Source: Streptomyces sp. NBC_00708 (GTDB lineage: Bacteria > Actinomycetota > Actinomycetes > Streptomycetales > Streptomycetaceae). Taken from it: a stretch of DNA of 64,000 nt. Below, piece by piece: positions 25,942 to 33,239 of this stretch. The position numbers were made by a program, and so were the translations under genes. The notes under the pieces were generated by a model. It saw nothing but the letters and a program-made list of their open reading frames with translations. It searched no databases and was not told the origin of the DNA. Within the stretch, counting starts at the first letter, position 1, and each line of letters opens with the position of its first letter. The stretch spans positions 2,852,001-2,916,000 of the forward strand of contig CP108997.1 of assembly GCA_036226585.1 (NCBI GenBank), read 5' to 3'.

Positions 25942-27052
25942 AGGGGCGCCCGACACCCGGCCGCCGGCCGGACGGGCCACCAAGCTCATGGTCCTGGGCA
26001 CGGCCCTGGTGCTGTTGGTCCTGGTGGTGGTCCTCCAGCTCACCACCCCGCCCTCCTCGCACATCGCCTCCGTCCTCGTCGCGATCCCCGCGGTCATCGC
26101 GTTCGCCTTCCGCCCGCCGATGATCATCGCTTCGGCGATCGTGGCGGCCGCGACCCGCTGGCTGCTGCTGCCGACCGAGCCGCAACGCATCGGCTCCATA
26201 GCCGGAACCACGGTGGTGATCAGCGTCATCGCCGCACTGAGCTGCTTCGTGGTCCGCCGCGGCGAGCAGGACTACGCGCGGCTGCGGAAGGTGGTCTCCG
26301 TCGCCGAGACCGCGCAGCGGGCGGTACTGCGCCCGCCGCCCGAGACCCTGGGCCGCTTCCGCACGGCCGCGAGCTATCTGGCCGCCGCCCAGTACGCCCG
26401 TATCGGCGGCGACCTCTACGCGGTGGCGGAGACCGACTTCGGCGTTCGTGCCCTCATCGGCGATGTACGCGGCAAGGGGCTCGGCGCCGTGGCCACCGCC
26501 GCCGCGGTCCTCGGCTCCTTCCACGAAGCGGCCTACGAGGAGCCCACCCTCGGCCGCCTGGCCGGCCGGCTCGACACCGGGCTGAACCGCTTCCTGCCCG
26601 ACGACGAAGCGTTCGTCACCGCTCTCCTGATCGAGACCGCGTCCGACGGCCGCACGCACGCGTACTCCTGCGGCCACCCGCCCGCACTCGTCCTGGGCGC
26701 CGGCACGGTCCGGGAACTCCCGGCCGCCCCCGGTCTCCCCCTGGGCCTGCGCGCCCTCGCGGTCACGCCCGCCCCGGCGGACGCCCCGCAGCCGGCCGGC
26801 ACGCTGCTGCGGCCCGGCGACACCCTCCTGCTGTACACCGACGGAATCGCGGAGACCCGCAACGAGACCGGCGCCTTCTACCCGCTCGCCGCCCGCCTGA
26901 CGGCGTATCAGCACGCGCATCCCCAGCCGGTCGACCCGCACCACCTGCTCGCCTGGCTGCTCGACGACGCCCAGGACTACAGCGCCGACGACACGTACGA
27001 CGACGCGGCGCTGCTGGCGCTGACGTGGCTGCCGGATCCCGGCACCGAGTGA
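25928..27052 (+). CDS. membrane-anchored PP2C/SpoIIE-type Ser/Thr phosphatase
   Basis: 374 residues. Three hydrophobic helices (about 20-110) anchor the protein; a SpoIIE-type PP2C domain follows (about 150-370) with the metal-binding Asp residues in ARIGGDLYAV and IGDVRGKGLGA and in LLLYTDGIAETRNETGAFY, and a final DDAALLAL. No sensor domain is attached. GGGAGGG lies before ATG 25928. Overlap with the FUSC gene suggests that the phosphatase acts on, or reports with, the FUSC protein; typical actinobacterial targets are anti-sigma-factor antagonists, none of which is encoded nearby. Confidence 0.88.
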   Translation: MPTREGAPDTRPPAGRATKLMVLGTALVLLVLVVVLQLTTPPSSHIASVLVAIPAVIAFAFRPPMIIASAIVAAATRWLLLPTEPQRIGSIAGTTVVISVIAALSCFVVRRGEQDYARLRKVVSVAETAQRAVLRPPPETLGRFRTAASYLAAAQYARIGGDLYAVAETDFGVRALIGDVRGKGLGAVATAAAVLGSFHEAAYEEPTLGRLAGRLDTGLNRFLPDDEAFVTALLIETASDGRTHAYSCGHPPALVLGAGTVRELPAAPGLPLGLRALAVTPAPADAPQPAGTLLRPGDTLLLYTDGIAETRNETGAFYPLAARLTAYQHAHPQPVDPHHLLAWLLDDAQDYSADDTYDDAALLALTWLPDPGTE

Positions 27053-27064
27053 CCTCGGAAACGC

Positions 27065-27104
27065 CGAAGGCCCCGTCCGGTCTTCCGACCGGACGGGGCC
27101 TTCG
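27065..27104 (+). terminator. strong intrinsic terminator after the FUSC-PP2C operon
   Basis: A perfect 18-bp stem (27065-27082 with 27087-27104) around TTCC, followed by TTGTTG. It also separates the operon from the convergent tRNA-Ala. Confidence 0.85.
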
Positions 27105-27113
27105 TTGTTGCAG

Positions 27114-27187
27114 TGGACCTGTGGGGATTTGAACCCCAGACCCCCTCGATGCGAACGAGGTGCGCTACCAGACTGCGCCACAGGCCC
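27114..27187 (-). tRNA. tRNA-Ala (anticodon CGC)
   Basis: 74 nt forming a complete cloverleaf: acceptor GGGCCTG/CAGGTCC with discriminator A, D-arm GCGC/GCGC, anticodon stem CCTCG/CGAGG with loop TTCGCAT (anticodon CGC, reads GCG), variable GGGTC, and T-arm TGGGG-TTCAAAT-CCCCA. CCA is not encoded. A TAGAGT -10 box lies upstream on the minus strand at 27202-27207. Confidence 0.95.
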
Positions 27188-27284
27188 TTGCGACGTGTGA
27201 AACTCTAGCACTCTCGACGGGGTGCTCGGAAATCCGTTCCGCGCTGGTCAGCCGTGGCGTGGCTCACGGCCGTCCGGCGAGATG

Positions 27285-28409
27285 TCACTCGTTGGCCGCA
27301 CGGGGGCGGTCGCCGTCCTCGTACTGGTCGAAGAGCGGCGTGCGGCCCCGGTCGCGGGAACGGCGGGACTGCGGGGAACGCTGGCGCGGTGCCGGGTCCA
27401 CCGGGGGCGTCGCGGTCTCCGGGTGCGCGGGCTCGGCGGTGCTGGAGCGGGCCGCGCTCCAGGTCTCCGGGTTGCCGACCTCGACACCGCCCGTGGCGCG
27501 CGGGGCGACCGGAGCGGTGACGTAGGTGGGCAGGGGCACCGGGACCGGCTCCCAGCTGTCGCCCTGGACCCGGCCGCGGTCACGCTGCTGGTCGACCCAC
27601 TCCGCGTGGTCCGTCTGCTCGACCAGGGCGCGGCGGCCGGCCTCCTGCGGGGAGACCGTGGGGGCGGGTTCGGGGACCGGGTGGCGCGGCTCGGAGTCCT
27701 CGTCGGTGTCGGCCGGGGCCGTGGCGGCGGGCTGGTGGCGGCGGGGGCGGTTCTCGCGGAGCCGCTGGGCCGCCACCTCGGCGCGGCGCCGGTCCATGGT
27801 GAAGGCGAACCTGCGCCGCTCGTGCCGCCGCAGGTGCGCGATGTACGCACTGAGCAGCACGGCCGGGACCGCGGGGGCCCACAGGAAGCGCAGGCCGCCG
27901 ACCGCCGCGACGATCGCACCGAGCGTGAAGGCGAGGAAGAGAACGACGGTGGTGCGCCGGCGCCGCGCGAGGACCTGGTGGCGCTGCGCGCGCCGGGCGC
28001 GTTCCGCGTCGATTCCGCCGGGGCGCGCGCGCCGGGCGGACGCGGGGGCCGCGGGTGCGGTGCCGCGCCTTGTGCGCCGGGCGCGTTCCGGCGTACCGAC
28101 CGGGTCGTGCACCCGGGCCTCGGTGTGCGCCGGAGGCGCGGCGAAGGCCCGGACGTCCGCGGAGTCCCTTCGGTCCGCGCTCACGTCCGGGTCGGCGTCG
28201 GGCGCCGCCTCTTCCTCGGTGCGCTCCTGCAGCCCCTTGGCATACCGGCGCTCCATCGCCGCCCGGCCGGACAGCAGCCGGATGGCGGTGCTGAAGCGCT
28301 CCGTCGGACGCTCTTCGTTCAGCTCGTCCTGCCTGCGGAGCCACATCGGCACCAAGTAGGCGGCCCAGGCCCCGACGATGACTGCGTAGATGAGGCCGCT
28401 GCTGCTCAC
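27285..28409 (-). CDS. sepX: divisome membrane protein SepX / Glp receptor homologue
   Basis: 374 residues. One N-terminal helix (MSSSGLIYAVIVGAWAAYLVPMWLRRQDEL), a long disordered Arg/Pro/Ala-rich region with SGRAAMERRYAKGLQER, and a helical pair at about 150-190 followed by a disordered tail. This layout, and the neighbours MoeA/Glp, GalU and 5-FCL, match SepX, the Streptomyces membrane protein needed for normal cell division and compartmentation, and GlpR, the membrane partner of Glp in Corynebacterium. GTG 28409 has TACGGT seven bases upstream and no Shine-Dalgarno sequence, so a leaderless mRNA. Identification rests on recognised sequence plus synteny. Confidence 0.8.
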   Translation of the reverse strand: MSSSGLIYAVIVGAWAAYLVPMWLRRQDELNEERPTERFSTAIRLLSGRAAMERRYAKGLQERTEEEAAPDADPDVSADRRDSADVRAFAAPPAHTEARVHDPVGTPERARRTRRGTAPAAPASARRARPGGIDAERARRAQRHQVLARRRRTTVVLFLAFTLGAIVAAVGGLRFLWAPAVPAVLLSAYIAHLRRHERRRFAFTMDRRRAEVAAQRLRENRPRRHQPAATAPADTDEDSEPRHPVPEPAPTVSPQEAGRRALVEQTDHAEWVDQQRDRGRVQGDSWEPVPVPLPTYVTAPVAPRATGGVEVGNPETWSAARSSTAEPAHPETATPPVDPAPRQRSPQSRRSRDRGRTPLFDQYEDGDRPRAANE

Positions 28410-28546
28410 ATCTCACACCGTAGAGGGGTTTGCGCGGAGGGATCCGCCAATTGGCGCGGCGTGTCGCACGATCCGGCCGATATCCCGGACTTTTTTTGTG
28501 ATTGTTCAGATCAGCAGACCGAAAACGAATTCGAACGCATTTTCTA
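28410..28546. promoter_or_regulatory. AT-rich intergenic region upstream of sepX
   Basis: 137 bp between rimJ and sepX. The part at 28490-28560 is strikingly AT-rich for this genome, with a T7 run (28494-28500) and overlapping CGAATTCG and TTCGAA palindromes near 28529-28538. It probably holds the sepX promoter upstream region; the sepX -10 hexamer TACGGT is at 28417-28422. Confidence 0.45.
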
Positions 28547-29158
28547 TTATGGGGAAGGCTGAGGTCGGTCCGGGCGTGACCGGTGCCATCGGCGCAGCAG
28601 CCCGTCCGGTACCTCCTCGGCCGTGAGCGCGTAGATCAGGTGGTCCCGCCAGGCCCCGTCGATGTGCAGATAACGCGGGCGCAGCCCCTCCTCGCGGAAT
28701 CCGAGTTTCTCCACGACCCGCCGGCTCGGCCCGTTCTCGGGGCGAATGCACACCTCGATGCGGTGGAGTCCGACCACCTGGAAGCAGTGGTCGACGGCGA
28801 GCGCGACAGCGGTCGGCATCACCCCGCGTCCGGCCACCTCCCGGTCCACCCAGTAGCCGACGTGCCCCGAGCACATCGAACCCCAGGTGACCCCGGCGAC
28901 GGTCAGCTGGCCGACGAGCCGGCCCCGGTACTCGATGGCGAACGGCAGCATCCGGCCGGCGTTGGCCTCGGAGCGCAGGTGCCGGATCATCTGGCGGTAC
29001 GTGGGCCGTTGGGCGACCGGGCCGCCCGGGGCCGGCGGGGGGACCGTCGCCTCCCAGGGGCGCAGCCAGTCCCGGTTGCGGCGGTTGACCTCGCGCCACT
29101 CGCGCTGGTCGCGCAGCTTGATGGGCCGGAGGGCGACGTCGCCGTCCACCAGGATCAC
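28547..29158 (-). CDS. rimJ: GNAT acetyltransferase, RimJ/RimL type
   Basis: 203 residues. RimJ/RimL-like GNAT domain: VALRPIKLRDQREWREVNRRNRDWLRPWEAT at the start, VGYWVDREVAGRGVMPTAVALAVDHCF (motif A, acetyl-CoA binding) and HRIEVCIRPENGPSRRVVEKLGFREEGLRPRYLHIDGAWRDHLIY. The family acetylates protein N-termini such as ribosomal protein S5. GTG 29158 is chosen; homologues often start a few codons earlier. It lies in the conserved Glp/SepX gene group, 17 bp after the mogA stop. Confidence 0.85.
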   Translation of the reverse strand: MILVDGDVALRPIKLRDQREWREVNRRNRDWLRPWEATVPPPAPGGPVAQRPTYRQMIRHLRSEANAGRMLPFAIEYRGRLVGQLTVAGVTWGSMCSGHVGYWVDREVAGRGVMPTAVALAVDHCFQVVGLHRIEVCIRPENGPSRRVVEKLGFREEGLRPRYLHIDGAWRDHLIYALTAEEVPDGLLRRWHRSRPDRPQPSP

Positions 29159-29175
29159 CGGCCAGGTCGGGACGT

Positions 29176-29685
29176 TCAGCTCGGGCTCCCGGGTCGGGGG
29201 TGGTCGCCGCCGCGCAGCTGGTCCACGGCGTGCACGAGCAACCGGTCCAGGACGGCGAGCCCGTCGCGCACCCCGCCGGTCGAACCGGGGAGGTTGACGA
29301 TCAGGGTGCGCCCGGCCACGCCCGCCAGACCGCGCGAGAGCGCGGCGGTGGGGACCTTGTCGCGGCCCTCGGCCCGGATCGCCTCCGGGATGCCGGGGAC
29401 CTCGTGGTCCAGGACGCGGCGGGTGGCCTCGGGGGTGCGGTCGGTGGGTGAGATGCCCGTACCGCCGGTGGTGACGACCACGTCGTACGCAGCGGCCACC
29501 CCGTCCCGCAGGGCCTGTTCGACCGGGTCGCCGTCGGGGACGACCCGGGGGCCGTCGACGGTGAAGCCGAGCCCGGTCAGCGCCTCGGCGATCAGCGGCC
29601 CGCCCCTGTCGGCGTAGACCCCGGCGGATGCCCGGTTCGACGCGGTGACGACAAGGGCGCGGTACGGGGGCTCCGTGGCGCTCAC
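29176..29685 (-). CDS. mogA: molybdopterin adenylyltransferase (MogA/MoaB family)
   Basis: 169 residues of one MoCF-biosynthesis domain: RALVVTASNRASAGVYADRGGPLIAEAL, DVVVTTGGTGISPTDRTPEATR with the substrate-binding TTGGTG loop, VPTAALSRGLAGVAGRTLIVNLPGS. It adenylates molybdopterin before molybdenum insertion. GTG 29685 overlaps the moaC stop (GTGA, 29682-29685), so the two are coupled. Confidence 0.93.
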   Translation of the reverse strand: MSATEPPYRALVVTASNRASAGVYADRGGPLIAEALTGLGFTVDGPRVVPDGDPVEQALRDGVAAAYDVVVTTGGTGISPTDRTPEATRRVLDHEVPGIPEAIRAEGRDKVPTAALSRGLAGVAGRTLIVNLPGSTGGVRDGLAVLDRLLVHAVDQLRGGDHPRPGSPS

Positions 29686-30182
29686 GCGTCGGCCCCGGTT
29701 CCGTGGGCGCGCACGTAGTCGCCGGACTTGCCGCCCGACTTGGCCTCCACCCGGATGTCGGTGATGACCGCTGCCTTGTCGACGGCCTTGACCATGTCGA
29801 CGACGGTGAGCGCGGCGACGGAGACGGCGGTCAGGGCCTCCATCTCGACGCCCGTGCGGTCGGTCGTCTTCACGGTGGCGGTGATCTCCACGGCGTCGTC
29901 GGCCACGCTCAGCTCGACCCCGACGCCGGAGACGGCGAGGGGGTGGCAGAGGGGGATCAGGTCCGGGGTGCGCTTGGCGCCCATGATCCCGGCGATCCGC
30001 GCGGTAGCGAGGGCGTCGCCCTTGGGAACCCCCTCGCCCCGGAGCAGTTCGACGACACGCGGCGACACGAGGACCCGGCCGCTGGCGCGGGCGACGCGCG
30101 CGGTGACGTCCTTCCCGGAGACGTCGACCATGCGGGCGGCGCCCGCCTCGTCGATGTGCGTCAGCCTGTTCTGCGTACTCAA
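29682..30182 (-). CDS. moaC: cyclic pyranopterin monophosphate synthase MoaC
   Basis: 166 residues, the usual length. LTHIDEAGAARMVDVSGKDVTARVA, AGIMGAKRTPDLIPLCHPL and GVEMEALTAVSVAALTVVDMVKAVDK are diagnostic MoaC motifs; the conserved Lys and His of the active site are present. It forms cPMP in molybdenum cofactor synthesis. TTG 30182 is the likely start, with GGAG just upstream; no ATG or GTG exists at the right place. About 120 bp separate it from moeA/glp. Confidence 0.93.
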   Translation of the reverse strand: MSTQNRLTHIDEAGAARMVDVSGKDVTARVARASGRVLVSPRVVELLRGEGVPKGDALATARIAGIMGAKRTPDLIPLCHPLAVSGVGVELSVADDAVEITATVKTTDRTGVEMEALTAVSVAALTVVDMVKAVDKAAVITDIRVEAKSGGKSGDYVRAHGTGADA

Positions 30183-30304
30183 CTCACTCCGCCTAGCGGT
30201 AGGGCGCCGGATTCCCCGGTGCCGCACCGGGGCGCGGATCCGGGGGCCGGGGGGTGTCCCCCGGACGGCACAGCGGCAGACACCGTACCGCCACCGGGCC
30301 GCTG

Positions 30305-31615
30305 TCAGCGGAGCAGGACCACCTCGGTGTCGGTGCCGGGCTCGGCGGAGGTGACGTCCTCGCGCAGCACGATCAGCGCGTCCGCCCGCGCGAGCGCGGC
30401 GATCAGATGCGATCCGGAGCCGCCGACGGGCGTGACGGTGCCGGCCTCCGCGTCGTACGTACCGCGCAGGAACTGGCGCTTGCCGGCCGGCGAGGACAGG
30501 GCCTTGTCCGCGACGAGCACGGCCTTCACCGTGGGGCGGTCGACGGGGGGCAGCCCCATCAGGGCGCGGATCGCGGGGCGGACGAACAGCTCGAAGGAGA
30601 CGTAGCTGGAGACCGGGTTCCCCGGCAGCGCGAGCAGCGGGGTGTGATCGGGGCCGATGGAGCCGAAGCCCTGCGGTTTGCCCGGCTGCATGGCGAGCTT
30701 GCGGAAGTCGACCCCGGCGCCGGGCTCGTCCTCGTCGCCCACGGAGGACAGGGCCTCCTTGACCACGTCGTACGCGCCGACGCTGACGCCGCCCGTGGTG
30801 ACGACGATGTCGGCGCGGATCAGCTGGTCCTCGATCGTGGAGCGCAGGGTCTCGGCGTCGTCGGCGACGGCACCGACGCGGTAGGCGATGGCCCCGGCGT
30901 CCCGGGCGGCGGCGGTGAGCGCGAAGCTGTTGGAGTCGTAGATCCGGCCGGCGGTCAGCTCGCCGCCGGGCTGCACGAGTTCGCTGCCGGTGGAGAGCAC
31001 GACGACGCGGGGGCGGGGCCGGACCCTGACGGTCGAGCGGCCGATCGCGGCGAGCAGTCCGATCTGCGGCGGCCCGATCACCGTGCCCGCTTCGAGCGCC
31101 AGGTCGCCGGGGCGCACATCGCTGCCCCGGTCCCGGACATGGGCGCGGGCCCCGGCCGGGCGGTGGACGCGGACCTCTCCGCCGGCGCCCTCGGGGGCGT
31201 CGCTGTGGGCGCGCATCGCGGCGGCGGGGCCCTCGCCCGTACCGCCGTCGGTCCACTCGACGGGGACGATGGCCTCGGCGCCCTCCGGCAGCGGGGCGCC
31301 GGTCATGATGCGGGCGGCCTCGCCGGGGCCGACGCGCCGGCCGGCGCCGAGGCCGTCGTCGCCGGCCGCGACGTCACCGATGACGGTGAGGACGGCGGGG
31401 AACTCCTCGGTGGCGCCCTCGACATCGGCGACGCGCACCGCGTAACCGTCCATCGAGCTGTTGTCGAAGGGCGGCAGGGCGACCTCCACCACGACGTCCT
31501 CGACCAGGACGCAGCCCTGGGCCTCGGGCAGTTGCAGCTCGATGGGTTCGAGCGGCTTCACCGCGGCGAGGATGTCTTCCAGGTGCTCGTCCACCGACCA
31601 GATCGTGCTGCTCAA
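30305..31615 (-). CDS. glp: MoeA/gephyrin-like protein (probable divisome protein Glp)
   Basis: 436 residues with all MoeA domains: an N-terminal region (VDEHLEDILAAVKPLEP), a beta domain with PPFDNSSMDGYAVR, a MoCF domain with STGSELVQPGGELTAGRIYDSNSF and VVTTGGVSVGAYDVVKEAL, and a C-terminal domain. MoeA inserts molybdenum into molybdopterin. In Actinobacteria the copy sitting between galU and the sepX/glpR gene is the one recruited to the divisome as Glp, which binds FtsZ and the membrane partner GlpR. The position here favours Glp; whether it also keeps MoeA activity is not readable. TTG 31615 lies inside the galU stop region, so translation is coupled. Confidence 0.85.
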   Translation of the reverse strand: MSSTIWSVDEHLEDILAAVKPLEPIELQLPEAQGCVLVEDVVVEVALPPFDNSSMDGYAVRVADVEGATEEFPAVLTVIGDVAAGDDGLGAGRRVGPGEAARIMTGAPLPEGAEAIVPVEWTDGGTGEGPAAAMRAHSDAPEGAGGEVRVHRPAGARAHVRDRGSDVRPGDLALEAGTVIGPPQIGLLAAIGRSTVRVRPRPRVVVLSTGSELVQPGGELTAGRIYDSNSFALTAAARDAGAIAYRVGAVADDAETLRSTIEDQLIRADIVVTTGGVSVGAYDVVKEALSSVGDEDEPGAGVDFRKLAMQPGKPQGFGSIGPDHTPLLALPGNPVSSYVSFELFVRPAIRALMGLPPVDRPTVKAVLVADKALSSPAGKRQFLRGTYDAEAGTVTPVGGSGSHLIAALARADALIVLREDVTSAEPGTDTEVVLLR

Positions 31616-31619
31616 CGTG

Positions 31620-32522
31620 CTACATCTCCTCGGTGACGTACCGGCGGAGCCAGCTGCGGAACTCCGGCCCCAGATCTTCACGTTCGCACGCGAGTCTGAC
31701 AATGGCACGCAGATAGTCGCTGCGGTCGCCGGTGTCGTACCGGCGCCCCTTGAAGACCACGCCGTGCACGGGCCCGCCGGCCTTCTCGTCCTCGGCGAGC
31801 AGTTGCAGGGCGTCGGTCAGCTGGATCTCGTTGCCCCGTCCCGGCTCGGTCCGGCGCAGTATCCCGAACACCGCCGGGTCCAGCACATAGCGGCCGATCA
31901 CGGCGAGGTTGCTGGGCGCGTCGGCGGGTTCCGGCTTCTCGACCAGGCCGGTGACGCGTACGACGTCGGCCTCGGCGGTGGGCTCGACGGCCGCGCAGCC
32001 GTACTGGTGGATCATCGCGGTCGGGACCTCCATGAGCGCGATGACGCTGCCGCCCTGGCGCTCCTGGACCTCGGTCATCCGGGACAGCAGCGGGTCGCGG
32101 GGGTCGATGAGGTCGTCGCCGAGAAGTACGGCGAAGGGCTCGTCGCCGATGTGCGGCGCGGCGCACAGCACGGCGTGGCCCAGGCCCCGGGGGTCGCCCT
32201 GGCGGACGTAGTGCATGGTGGCGAGGTCGCTGGACTCGCGGACCATGCGCAGCCGGTCGGCGTCGCCCTTGCGGGTCAGGGCGCTCTCCAGCTCGTAGTT
32301 CCGGTCGAAGTGGTCCTCCAGGGGACGCTTGTTGCGGCCGGTGACCATCAGGACGTCGTGCAGCCCGGCGGCCACCGCTTCCTCGACGACGTACTGGATG
32401 GCAGGCTTGTCGACGACAGGCAGCATCTCCTTGGGGGTGGCCTTGGTGGCCGGCAGGAAGCGGGTACCGAGGCCCGCCGCCGGGATGACGGCCTTGCTGA
32501 TCCTGGAGTTCGACTGGGTCAT
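31620..32522 (-). CDS. galU: UTP-glucose-1-phosphate uridylyltransferase
   Basis: 300 residues. Nucleotidyltransferase fold with KAVIPAAGLGTRFLPATKATPKEMLPVVDKPAIQYVVEEA (9-48), GRNKRPLEDHFD, QGDPRGLGHAV, VLLGDDLID (metal-binding Asp), VEKP and KGRRYDTGDRSDYL. Makes UDP-glucose for envelope polysaccharides. TAAGGT (32530-32535) lies seven bases before ATG 32522, with no ribosome site, so a leaderless mRNA is predicted. It opens the galU-glp transcription unit and is divergent from the 5-FCL gene. Confidence 0.94.
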   Translation of the reverse strand: MTQSNSRISKAVIPAAGLGTRFLPATKATPKEMLPVVDKPAIQYVVEEAVAAGLHDVLMVTGRNKRPLEDHFDRNYELESALTRKGDADRLRMVRESSDLATMHYVRQGDPRGLGHAVLCAAPHIGDEPFAVLLGDDLIDPRDPLLSRMTEVQERQGGSVIALMEVPTAMIHQYGCAAVEPTAEADVVRVTGLVEKPEPADAPSNLAVIGRYVLDPAVFGILRRTEPGRGNEIQLTDALQLLAEDEKAGGPVHGVVFKGRRYDTGDRSDYLRAIVRLACEREDLGPEFRSWLRRYVTEEM

Positions 32523-32617
32523 GCGCTGAACCTTAACGGGGCCACATGGGCGGAAGATGAGCCTCCGGTTAACTTTGTCCTCATATAGCCCTGTACGAGA
32601 GGCCGGTAGGTACCCCG

Positions 32618-33235
32618 TTGAACACCGACATGTCCGCAAAGGCGCTGCTCCGGCGTGAACTGCTCGCCGCGCGTCGGCTCCTGACGGATCAGGACGTCGA
32701 ACGGGCCGCCGCGGTTCTCGCCCGGCACGCGCTGGCGCTCCCGGAGCTGAGCGGGGCCCGTACCGTCGCCGCGTACGTCTCGGTGGGGCGTGAACCGGGC
32801 ACCCGCGCGCTGCTGGACGCGCTGCGCACGCGGGGCGTCCGGGTGCTGCTGCCGGTCCTCCTGGCCGACAACGACCTGGACTGGGCGGTGTACGAGGGTG
32901 CCGAGAGCCTGGTGAAGGCGGGGCGCGGGCTGCTCGAGCCCGTCGGTGAGCGGCTGGGCCCCGGTGCCGTGCTGGAGGCGGACGCGGTGCTGCTGCCCGG
33001 TCTCGCGGTGGACGCGCGCGGCATGCGCCTCGGACGCGGCGGCGGCAGCTACGACCGGGTTCTGGCCCGCCTGACGGCCGCCGGGGCCGTACCCGCGCTG
33101 GTCGTCCTGCTGTACGCGGACGAGGTTACCGAGCGGGTCCCGGCGGAGCCGCACGACTTCCCCGTGCACGCGGTGGTCACACCACAAGGCCCCCGGCGCT
33201 TCGGCGTGAGCCGAAGCACCGGGGGCCCGCGGTGA
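32618..33235 (+). CDS. 5-formyltetrahydrofolate cyclo-ligase
   Basis: 205 residues. KALLRRELLAARRLL at the N-terminus binds ATP phosphate; RVLLPVLLADNDLDWAVYEG and the family signature LPGLAVDARGMRLGRGGGSYDRVLA are clear. Converts 5-formyl-THF to 5,10-methenyl-THF with ATP. Start is TTG 32618 (GGTAGG upstream) or ATG 32630. The 3' end of the gene folds into the terminator at 33188-33227, which thus encodes the last codons. Conserved neighbour of galU/glp in Actinobacteria. Confidence 0.9.
   Translation: MNTDMSAKALLRRELLAARRLLTDQDVERAAAVLARHALALPELSGARTVAAYVSVGREPGTRALLDALRTRGVRVLLPVLLADNDLDWAVYEGAESLVKAGRGLLEPVGERLGPGAVLEADAVLLPGLAVDARGMRLGRGGGSYDRVLARLTAAGAVPALVVLLYADEVTERVPAEPHDFPVHAVVTPQGPRRFGVSRSTGGPR
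33188..33227. terminator. terminator hairpin embedded in the 3' end of the 5-FCL gene
   Basis: An 18-base arm (33188-33205) pairs with 33210-33227 around GTGA with one mismatch. It lies inside the last codons of 5-FCL and 12 bp downstream of the convergent penicillin acylase stop, so it can end transcription of the acylase and perhaps of 5-FCL. Confidence 0.7.
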
Positions 33236-33239
33236 GCGC

